NCBI RefSeq assembly: GCF_932526225.1
Contig: NC_064038.1
Location: 17,287,075-17,351,074, forward strand
DNA: 64,000 nt
Reading direction: 5' to 3'
DNA from: Nematostella vectensis
Taxonomy: Eukaryota > Cnidaria > Anthozoa > Actiniaria > Edwardsiidae
Both the position numbers and the translations under genes were made by a program. The notes beneath the pieces are model-generated. The model searched no databases. It was not told where the DNA came from and worked only from the letters and a program-made list of their open reading frames with translations. Positions within the stretch are counted from its first letter, which is position 1, and the number at the start of each line of letters is the position of its first letter. This document shows positions 11,867 through 23,800 of the stretch, in pieces.

Positions 11867-14800
11867 CTACTCCTTTTTTGCGCTTGGCTTGGATGGGTAG
11901 ATTGCAAATAATGACAGCTGAAGACAACCCAGAAATATCCCAGAGAAGTTTGGCGCCTAAAACACAAGAAATCAATGTTTTAACATGTTACTTGACGTTA
12001 GTTTATCTTTAAAGATATTATTAATGGTCCTGTGGATCTTATTAGCCCCAAAGGGCAGCCGTCGTAATGTAACCTTAGGCATGCTCTGCGCGATGAGCTT
12101 TTTATGGCAACAGCTCTCGCCTGCTGGTCGATCTTGAGCAACCGCCATTTACAATCTTGGTGAGAAAAGCTGACCCAGTGTACCCTGGAGGCAGGGCCAT
12201 TACGCGTACCCTGGAGGCAGGGCTTTTACGTCGTAGAGCTCAAGCTTTCTTAACGGATCTTACCATAACGTTGAAGTCGCCGAGTTTGAATCCGTAGGCG
12301 AGCCACACAAGCGACACTATCACCATCATCAACGAGAAATGGAAAGGCATTGAAGCAGTACTCCTAGTCTTGATCACAGTTGTCTAAGTATGAGACGTTT
12401 GTTAGAGATATGATGCACGGATATAAAGGAAGTTTTCTTGGAATTACCGGACCGTAGAAAGAGAAGGGCACTGGAACATATGGCCGAATATTTTTGAAGC
12501 CAGTTTTATTCATTGTGGTAAAGACAACGTAATCCCCACTGATTGGGGCGCTCTAAAAATGGTGCGCTCTCTAAATGAGAAAGCAAGCAATATCCAGGAA
12601 ATAAAATTTAACAAATAACATCACTTATTATATGACCGTGAATAAATAACATCACTTATTATATGACCGTGAATAAATAACATCACTTATTATATGACCG
12701 TGAATAAATAACATCACTTATTATATGACCGTGAATAAATAACATCACTTATTATATGACCGTGAATAAATAACATCACTTATTATATGACCGTGAATAA
12801 ATAACATCACTTATTATATGACCGTGAATAAATAACATCACTTATTATATGACCGTGAATAAATAACATCACTTATTATATGACCGTGAATAAATAACAT
12901 CACTTATTATATGACCGTGAATAAATAACATCACTTATTATATGACCGTGAATAAATAACATCACTTATTATATGACCGTGAATAAATAACATCACTTAT
13001 TATATGACCGTGAATAAATAACATCACTTATTATATGACCGTGAATAAATAACATCACTTATTATATGACCGTGAAGCGGCATTGTCACCAGTTTACTTC
13101 CGCTCGATTACGTAACAATGCCCGATGATATTTTTACGGAAAAGTAGTGTCCCTATTGGAGGTTTCTTTAAACACGAGGCTCCGCTATAAAAAGGAAAGC
13201 TCCTCCCACCCCCGGTCTCAAGAACAATCAATTATCAATCTTTCGCCATGCGTCAACATGTCAGGACAATTGCTCTGAGCGCTAAATTCAATTTTCATAT
13301 TCTAAACCAAATTAAATATCATTCCTAGAGTTGTTCATCTAAAGTGGTTCTATTTATAGGAAAATAATGCTATACCAAGCTGTGTGCGCTCTAAAATACG
13401 AGCATTTTCATCACAGCGCGAGAATAATTTATGCAGATGCGTTAGATTACGGATAGCGCAAAATTTAAAATTTTGCACCAGAAAACATGACTGGACAGCG
13501 AATAACTAATTTATTAATCTCAGCACAACTGTCTTGTTACCTGTGCAAAAATAGTTTTATTCCAGCCGACTGAGTATCAGAAATTAGCAATTTTACAGGA
13601 GGCTTATAATTTGTGACTGCTAGCGTGGCAGTGTTCTGATTATAATTGCAAATTTGAGCCCGGCGGTGGGAGAAGCTTTCCCTTTTATAGCGGAACCTCG
13701 TGTTTAAGGAAGTGACTAATAATTAAGAGCAGATGGCCTGTTAAAAAGCGCGGATTCTGATGTGAAGTGCAAGTGGCGTTACCATAGCAGCCAGAGGTGA
13801 AGCCTGCATTACTAGAGAGGTCAGCGTGCAAACGAAGCCAAGTTTAGAGATCCTGTCATTGGCGCTTGAGACAACATGGCTGAAGTACCACTCTAGACCA
13901 AACGCGAGCATGGCGGTTACAACGATCAATGTAATCTGGTTACTCTGCAACAGAAAAAAGCAAGATTGAGAGGTGTTTTCTATTAACAGGCTACAAAATC
14001 TGATATGACAATCAGCGAACTTTTTTCAAGCCTAAACACCTGTGCAAGATTCAATATAAATATCGGGCGCGTAAAAGTTTTCCCACGAAAAGGAATCAGG
14101 CCTTCACGTTGTAGAACTCTCCATCTCTACCGTGTAACATCGTCGAACTGGGATGCTCATAAGTACGTTACACTCACGGATGCTCATCAGTACGTTACAC
14201 TCATGGATGCTCATCAGTACGTTACACTCATCGATGCTCATCAGTACGTTACATTCATGCATGCTCATCAGTACGTTGCACTCATAGATGCTCATCAGTA
14301 CCTTACACTCATGGATGCTCATCAGTACGTTACACTCATGGATGCTCATCAGTACGTTACACTCATGAATGCTCATCAGTACGTTACACTCATGGATGCT
14401 CATCAGTAACTTACATTCATGGATGCTCATCAGTAACTTACATTCATCGATGCTCATCAGTACGTTACATTCATGCATGCTCATCAGTACGTTGCACTCA
14501 TGGATGCTCATCAGTACCTTACACTCATGGATGCTCATCAGTACGTTACACTCATGGATGCTCATCAGTAACTTACATTCATCGATGCTCATCAGTACGT
14601 TACACTCATGAATGCTCATCAGTACGTTACACTCATCGATGCTCATCAGTACGCTACACTCATCGATGCTCAGCAGTACCTTACACTCATGGATGCTCAT
14701 CAGTACGCTACACTCATGGATGCTCATCAGTACGTTACACTCATCGATGCTCAGCAGTACCTTACACTCATGGATGCTCATCAGTACGTTACACTCATCG

Positions 14801-17800
14801 ATGCTCAACAGTACCTTAAACTCATAGATGCTCATCAGTACGTTACACTCATAGATGCTCATCAGTACCTTACACTCATGGATGCTCATCAGTAACTTAC
14901 ATTCATCGATGCTCATCAGTAACTTACACTCATGGATGCTCATCAGTACGTTACACTCATGGATGCTCATCAGTACCTTACACTCATGGATGCTCATCAG
15001 TACCTTACACTCATGGATGCTCATCAGTACCTTACACTCATGGATGCTCATCATTACGTTACACTCATTGATGCTCATCAGTACGTTACACTCATTGATG
15101 CTCATCAGTACGTTACACTCATGGATGCTCAACAGTACGTTACACTCATGGATGCTCAACAGTACGTTACGCTCATAGATGCTCATCAGTACGTTACACT
15201 CATAGATGCTCATCAGTACGTTACACTCATAGATGCTCATCAGTACCTTACACTCATGGATGCTCATCAGTACGTTACACACGTTACACATACATGCTTA
15301 TAGGTTCACTTACCCTCTGTCTGCTATAGAGAAAAAAAACACAACATATACAAAGCGTATAATAAAACTCCAGTGGCGTTCACACTCAGAAGTGTTGAAT
15401 CAGAGATCAGGATGCCGTAGGTACCCCAAAGACAGCAACTAGATGGAAATAGATACCATACATCAACAGCACAAACAACAATAGCAGCAGCAAAACAATA
15501 ATAACAACAACAATAACGGTAGCAACACCAACATTATATTAAGATAAAAAATATCGTTATAATAACATTAAGATAAAAAAAGGAATTTTTTGTTCCCAAA
15601 AAATAGTTTAGAGTTTAATGTCAAATTGTCGGTTGCTTAATCGTTTATGTAAGGTACATTTATTTCCGGTTTATTGCCTTGCGTGACGGTGTGGTTTAGG
15701 TTGAAGGTGAATTGCAATATATACCCTATAGGGCGTACTTGTGACGTGGCCCTGCTTCGAGCGCGTGGTTCAGTTCCCGCTAATTTGTCACCGAGCTAAG
15801 ACGTGTTATTACTTCAAACCCACTTCCTCCCCAAGTCCAGATCCGCGTTGTTATTTTTTATTTCCCACACCTCTACTGGGCTAAAGTTAATTATTATTGA
15901 AAAACGTTGAAAAAGAATTTCAATAAAGCGAAATCGGGTGTTCCCTTTTGCCATTATCAAACAAACATTTGGTTATGTGTTATATTGCCCATTAAACAAA
16001 GCTCACGCAACGCAGCATTTTTAATGTAATTTGTTATGTATCATGATATATTTTTATCTTAAAGTGGTTTTCAAAAACCCGTGAAATCTTAATATAATTA
16101 TAAATCCTAATATAATTATACGATATTTTTTATCTTAATATAATTATACGATATTTTTATCTTAATATAATTATATGATATTTCTTATCTTAAAGGAGGA
16201 GCGTCACGCCTTCTCTAGTCTTCAGAAACGGATAGCCCGGATCGATCTCTGAGAAGGGGGGAAAGTGCCGTTGATAAAACTTCATAATTCTCTTTATTTT
16301 ACTGCCCATCTGAAGGCTAGCGTTTTCTGATTAAAAAATTAGTGAGATGAAATTTGGAGTCGTTCGTGAATGTCATTCTCTCCGTTCGAGTATTGCTTTT
16401 ATATATCTTATATCCTCTTTATCTCGGATATTTTTTCTACTGGTGGTCTCTGCTTATTCCTACACAGTTTCAATCACCACCTTGGAAGAATAGCCGGCAA
16501 AGTTAGACATATTTTGTTAGTAGAGGGAAGTGTAATTTATTTGTTCATCCACGCAAAGCTCCGAAGTGTAGCTCCGGAATTTACAACGAAATAAACATCA
16601 AATACGAACCACAAAATTGCCTCAGAGTCTTCAATAGGGCCTCCAGAAACCTCTTCAAGCGCTGAAAACATATAGACGCCTATTTTATCAAGAAATAAGA
16701 CGTTTTTCAGAGGGTTTGAGTCATAACAAATAGTACGATTAACTAGCGCTTGCAATCTTCGTTACCCTATACTCTCGTATAATAACGTCTCTGATTGGCT
16801 ATTTTGAAAAATAGTACACAGGCTTCCCGTTTTGCGAGTTACCGTGACGCTCCTCCTTTAATATGATATGAGAGTCTAATCTTGGTATCGCATATGATTT
16901 TTCGTGTCCACACCACAGGTTTCCCAGTCGGCTGATTTGTATTTTGATCAGCGGTCTTTTTAGCACATGCGCGAGTTTCATATAGTGGATGCGATTTTTC
17001 GTGTCCACACCACAGGTTTCCCAGTCGGCTGATTTGTATTTTGATTTTATGCTGATCAGCGGTCTTTTTAGCACATGCGCGAGTTTCATATAGTGGATGC
17101 GATTTTTCGTGTCCACACCACAGGTTTCCCAGTCGGCTGATTTGTATTTTGATTTTATGCTGATCTGTGTTTTTTAGCGAATGCGCGAGTTTCATATAGT
17201 GGATGCAATTTTTCGTGTCCACACCACAGGCTTCCCAGTCGGCTGATTTGTATTTTGATTTCATGCTGATCAGCGGTCTTTTTCTTTTTTCCCTGTACTG
17301 AAACATGTTCGTCCCGTCCTCCGAGCATTCACTTTCTATTAGAAACGTCTAGTTTGATATTTTTATCTTTATATGATTATACGAAACTTTAATCTTAATA
17401 TGATTATATGATATTTTTATCTTAGTAAAACTATATTAAGATAAAAATATCGTATAATTATATTTAGATAACGAGCACAACAGCAGGAAAAAAAGGAACA
17501 GAAAAAAGAACCCCCCTTTGACGAAAGCCAGCAACAAACGATTAAGAGAGTCGATAAGATTTCCAACTCTCATGACCAATAGACCGTGACTCTCACGCAC
17601 TCTCATCACTCATCATACAGATACCGAGCCCGGGAAGTGCTATGTAAGATCGTGGGCAAGTTTTTCATTGGATCTATCATGTTTATTATTACTTTTTAGC
17701 ACCAGTTTCTGCACGACTTTTGTCTGATGACAACGTACAGGCTCACTTTCTGTGCAAGTCCTCCGTTTTTAAAATGGAACATTTAGTTCCTATTAGTTAT

Positions 17801-20800
17801 TTTTCAATAGCGTCTAAAATCCGATCAAAGTCGCTAAATTGTCGTCTACCCAGACTGTTTTTGGCTAAACCACAAACTGTGAGCTTGGGCTTGTGACGAG
17901 TGTTGTCACCGCGTAATAAGAGTATTTTGGTCAGCAGTTTTCACAAAAAGGGAAATGTTTCGTGTTATTCCCGCTCCGGTGGTGAATCCTTAAGTCAATT
18001 AATTACAATAGTCAATTTATGTTTTCCGAAAAAAACTTTTTTTCGCTAAAAGGCCACGTGGTGCGTAGCGCTCTGATTCTTTGACCACTTTCACCTTTTC
18101 ACCAACCATTTGTTCGCAACCCTGAGAGAGCTAGAATGAGTGGAACGGAACGGAAGGGGATAAGACAAAGGTGGATAAGAGCGGGGATTTAGATAAAGGT
18201 GGATAAGAGCGGCTAGTTTTAACGGAGCTTTACTCGTGGCTCAGCGAAAATTAATATCGGCCGCCGTGGCGATGTGTACTTAAGAAATAAACACAAAAGC
18301 ACCGCAAGACTTTATCTATTTTATTGCTATTGCACTATATAAAATGCTGTGCCATTAATTTATCATAAAGATTTATCATACACATGACGCTAATACCAGG
18401 AGTATACAAGGTGAAGATGGAGACTCAAAACTTAAATGGTTTTGGCATTGACATCTGGCAGGGGAAATAATAGTTTTTTTAAGGCAACCACAAGTTTTCG
18501 CACAAACTCCAGTGAGTCTGATTAGGACGGCGCCGATCACTAATCCGCTATAGTGGAGATTCAAGCGACACGACTTTCTCACCACCGGTAAGAGTTCAAT
18601 AGAAAGCAGTAAATGTATATAATATAATTTAGTATATGTATTTTCATGTTGCTATTTCTTTTAGTTTAATAGACTGAAAAGCCATATTTTACTAGAAATT
18701 ATTATATTACATTTTACTAGACATTTGAATGAAGAAACATTACTGACAATACACGGAGAACCGCCAATGTTATTTCGTGCCTTTTCTGGAAGTGTTTATT
18801 CCCCTTAAATGTTCAAAGATATTTTGTTTATAATTCAAATTTCTAAATATAAGTTTCATAATATGACAAACAGTAACAAACGAATCACTTATTGAGTAAA
18901 CATAGAAGTAAGATAACTTCATTTCAATGAAAAAGATATGGATCAAGTGATTTAAAAAAATAAACGGCAAAAAGAATTCCTTTTTTTCTTTTTGCGCTGA
19001 ATAAGTTCATGAGGAATTTGAACCTCGAAAGACAGAAGGTAAATTTAGCAGTTTATAGAATATCAAAAACAACATTAGGGCGTAATCTAACAGGTATTGT
19101 GTTACCCTGTTTTGCGTGACCCTGTCTTGCATGGCCCTGTTTTGGGTGACCTTGTCTTGCGTGACCCTGTTTTGCGTGACACTGTTTTGAGTGACTCTGT
19201 CTTGCGTGACCTTGTTTTGCGTGACCCTGTATTTCGTGGCCCTGTTTGCGTGACCCTGTTTTGCGTGGCCCTGTATTGTGTGGCCCTGTTTGCGTGACCC
19301 TGTTTTGCGTGGCCCTGTATTGTGTGGCCCTGTTTTGCGTGACCCTGTATTGCGTGGCCCTGTTTTGCGTGACCCTGTATTGCGTGGCCCTGTTTTGCGT
19401 GACCCTGTCTTGCGTGACCTTGTTTTGCATGACCCTGTTTTGCGTGACCCCGATTTGCGTGACCCTGTTTTGCGTGTTGAAGGATTTCTTTGCAATGTAT
19501 GTATATGGCTGGCGCATAATGTTTAATTTCGATGCATTATGGGTAAGGAACTGTTCCAATGGGCCGTCTGCCTCTCATCCGTTGACTTTTTATTTTATGT
19601 TCAGCATCAACTCAGGGCAAAGCAACTAATGAGACATCCCATGAGCCTCTAGGTGACTCGTCAGATGGGGGAGACTTGTACTGGTCTCTATGCTGTGATG
19701 CTAAGGCGCCGTCTGCGCATGACAAGAAACTGGCTTATCCTCTCCCTGGCAACCGCTGACCTGTTGATCGGGCTTTTTGTTATTCCTTGTTATTACCTGT
19801 GTAACTTTCATGTGACTTGCAATTGGTCAGTCCTTATCGCTGTCTATAACTTTTTGCTGTATGCTTCGGTCACAAATGTGTGTTTAATAACTGCTGACCG
19901 CTTCATCGCGGTCGTCCACCCATACCGCTACGCCAGCCTAATGGCCACAAGCTCCGTACATGCCTTGACCGCCATGGCCTGGGTCTTACCCATGGTGGTA
20001 TGCCTGATTCCTATCAAGTGGTCCAATGCAGTTAGACTACCTGCGGATAAGACTTTCAAATTCATCTCCCTCTTCCTCATGGAAATCCTGCCTTGTGCCG
20101 CTATGCTAATTGCTCACGTCCCAATATCTGTCATCGTCCGCAGCCATTCAAGACATATCTCGTCTCAAAAGCAAGTCCTCGACAGAGAACAAGGGACTGC
20201 CAATCCGCATCACAAGCGCGAGAAATCGGCAGCAAAGGCGGTAGCAGTTGTGTTTCTGTTTGTGTTGTCATATACCCTGTCCATCTATCGCACAGCGTGT
20301 GGGATATTTGAGGTGTGCAGTCCACCATTGGAGCTGAACTTATTATCGCGTTTTATGCTCATCGCAAATTCCGCCACCAACCATTAGTATATGCGCTTAT
20401 TAAACGGGACATGCGTACCGAGGTCCGGGAAATGCTGGTGGGACGGTGGCACTGAGATGCTGCTGGGTGGAGGGTGGGTGGGGTGGGGTGAAAAATGCAG
20501 GATGCGCCTCAGGCATTCTTGAGTTGCAAGGAAAAGGCGCTAGAAACATCTATATAAGTAAAAACGTTTGAAATGTTGAAACATCAAAAAACATTACTGA
20601 GGTGACACAAATGAAGCCAATCCATTGAAACACATCAGTAGGACCACCGATGCACATAATAAACCACCTGGCATTGACCACCCTTACAGGCCTGCCGTTA
20701 ACCACCCTTACAGGCCTGCCATTAACCACCCTTACAGGCCTGCCATTATCCACCATTACAGGCCTGCCATTAACCAGGGGTCATTTCTTTAAGGGACCGG

Positions 20801-23800
20801 TAATTACCCGGCTCGTTCGGTTATCAGGATAGTTTTTCGAGTGCATTTCTCAAAGCTAGCTGTAGCCTCCTGCTGTTTACGGGCTCCAGATATGCAAATT
20901 ATTATTTTCAAGGTTTATTAATAGATTGGCAGAATAATAATTCCAAAATCAATCCTAGACTTGTAAATGTCTGTAGACAACTGACACATCAAACATTGCT
21001 GTAGTATCGGCATTTTTTGAAAAAAAAAGACAAAGAACAAGTAATATAGCCCCATTTTGTAGTAAAGCCTTTTAACTACGATCTCATAGCCGCACGGTCA
21101 CAGCTACATTGCATAAAAAGATGTTACCTGTGATTGGTCTAGCCCTTACTGGATTCATGTAAAAGCCTAGGAAAACCAGCAGCAGCAAAAAAGCACCAAA
21201 TGATTGATTATTTTAATAATAATAATAATAATAATAATCTTTATTGCCTTAGATAAATCAACATGTCTAAGTTTACAAAATGTAGGAGAAACCGATTATA
21301 AGTAAATGCGCTACAAGTAAATGCGCTATTTTAACTTGGCTAGCTCAAGATGAATTATTGGTCTATAAATTCAGCTATAAAACATTGGAAAAAAATTTGG
21401 GGGATCATTTTTCGCATTAAGATTCCTAGTAAGTTAACCGGAGATTTTGGGATGCTGTAAGTTAGGGTCCAGTAAGCAGGATTTTTCTCAGGCCGAAGAC
21501 AGCAGGAAGAAACGCCTGAATGGCTTCCCGGGGGACTTAACAGGTTTCTGAGTTTATCAGGCATTTTGAGAAACGACCCCCCTTGCCTGGCATTGGCTAC
21601 AACCTATAGAGGGTTTGCATGATCACGTGACTCCCTTAGCGACGGTAACTACGCCGCCATGACAGCGACCAAATTGCAACAAAGCGGATGAAACACTGAG
21701 ATTTCCGCGAATCTGTTGTGTTTTTGGCTGCTGAAATCGCCCAAATAGAGACACAAACGTTAGATTATTTAATGTACCTTTGGTAATTAATCATCAAGGC
21801 GAAAAAACGAGAGATTTATCCCAAAAAAGACGACATTTGTGGCTCGCAAACATTTCCCAAGACGCAGTAACGAAAGGCATCATAAAAAGACCGCAAGTCT
21901 GCTCTTCACACTTTCATCAAGGTAAATACAGCTTTTAAATTGAAGATGCATATTGGGGTTAAGTGTTTAGTGAACATTGCATTACGTTATTTTCACAGGA
22001 AAGCCGGCACAAATCTATGACACTACGCATCCCGATTGGGCTCCTACGATAAATATGGGGAAGCTACACGCTTCCAGCGCCGTGAAAAGTGCGTCCAAAG
22101 AAACAAGTCTCAAAAGACATTATCGCTTACAAGATAGGAATAAAGTAAAGAAACGTTTCTGTCTGGCGGAGATAAACATAAATGATGAAAACCGCGAGCC
22201 AGACGTAGGAAAAGATGAAGTACCAGATGGAGAACCGGACGAAGTAGACGAAGGATCAGAATTAAGAATTGAAACCATTTTTAAAGACTGCAAAGACCAG
22301 CCTGAATCGACTTTAACCAGAACTGTCTCCACACAAACAGAGCTTACCTTAGCCGACCTTGATAATTTGGAAAAAAATATCACCTGTGACTATAACCCGT
22401 TTAAAAGTAGAAAAAGCTTTGAAGATGACCCCGACAAATTAAAGTTCTACACTGGCCTACCAGCTATGACAGTATTCATGACAGTCCTGAACTTGATCAG
22501 CCCAGGACTTGCGTTAAGGGAAAGTCTTAACAAATTCGAGCAACTTCTTTCGACCCTAATGCGACTTCGTTTGAACTTACCTGTTGTGGACCTTGGCTAC
22601 CGATTCACCATTCACCCTTCTACTGTTTCCAGAATATTTCAGAGTTGTATACAAGTTATGTACACAAGCATGAGCTTCCTTGTTCATTGGCCAGACAGAG
22701 ATCAGCTGAAACTCACTATGCCTTTAAGTTTTTGTCAAAAGTTTTCTTCCTGTTCTGTTATTATTGACTGCTTTGAAGTTTTTATTGACCGTCCATCGGA
22801 ATTACTTGCCCGTGCTCAGACCTGGTCCTCCTACAAGCATCACAACACAGCTAAATTTCTAATTGGTATCACACCACAGGGCACTGTTTCATTTATTTCT
22901 AAGGGATGGGGTGGACGAGCTTCTGACAAGTTTATAACTGAACATTCCGGCTTTCTGAAGAATTTGCTTCCCGGAGACCTCGTGTTAGCGGACAGAGGAT
23001 TTGACATCCAAGATAGCTGTGGGCTGTATTGTGCTCGTTTGCAAATCCAAGCTTCACTAAAGGCAAGCCCCAGCTGTCTCCAATAGAGATTGAAGGCACA
23101 AGATCTATCGCCAATGTAAGAATTCATGTGGGAAGGGTCATTGGCTGTGTACGGCAGAAGTACACCATACTTGGCCATGGAGTTCTTCCCATTGACTACC
23201 TTAAGTCTGCCAATGGCCAACCCTGTCTACTGGACAAAATTGCATTTGTGTGCTGTGCATTGACCAATTGTTGCAAGTCAGTTGTCTCTGCAGATTAGAG
23301 CTGTTTTCTGATAAGTTAAAATAAACAAAAAATTTTCTCATTGGTTTACATTACCTAAAAATTTGAAACTGTCACCAGCTTGTATTGACACGGTGTCAAT
23401 CATTGCCAGTTTCATCTCATCTCAGACTCAGTTGAATTTTTATAAATAAATTATAGAACTCTCAGTCAGCATTAAATCCAATATTTCTAACTCACCAGAA
23501 AACTGTTCAGCAGATTGCAAAATTTTATATATAACAAGTAAATACTCACAACATTATACAGCACTATCATGACTGCCTGTATCTAAAAAACTAAATACCA
23601 TGAACAATCCTGTTTTTTGATAATGTGTCAATAAATTTATTTCATAAATATTTTATATGAATAAAGATTTCAATAAATACAATTTCATGAAATTTGTACA
23701 AAAGACTCTTTTCAGAAAATAATTTAATTATTTACAAATGCATATTTTACTTAATATAATATCAATAAATAATAAACACAAAGTAGCAAGTACATATGGG

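Larger units (their letters stand above)
15535..17475. repeat. AT-rich motif in both orientations around a MITE
   Basis: The word CTTAATATAATTATACGATA occurs in tandem at about 16088-16190. Its reverse complement (GATAAAAATATCGTATAATT) occurs at about 17430-17460, and related AAGATAAAAAATATCGTTAT at about 15540. The copies could pair as hairpins. They flank the TTAA-bounded element at 16194-16857 and the 16900-17290 tandem repeat. Confidence 0.6.

Noticed and set aside
12611-13078. CRISPR-like regular repeats
   Set aside because: Direct 31-bp head-to-tail units with no unique spacers, in a eukaryotic intron; same reasoning for all the other arrays.
14104-15291. 395-codon ORF with CNVLMSIHE repeats
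   Set aside because: 27-bp minisatellite in a SWEET intron; several frames open on both strands.
18376-18585. Cys-containing 69-codon minus-strand ORF with a nearby AATAAA
   Set aside because: No signal peptide, no recognisable cysteine framework, no splice evidence.
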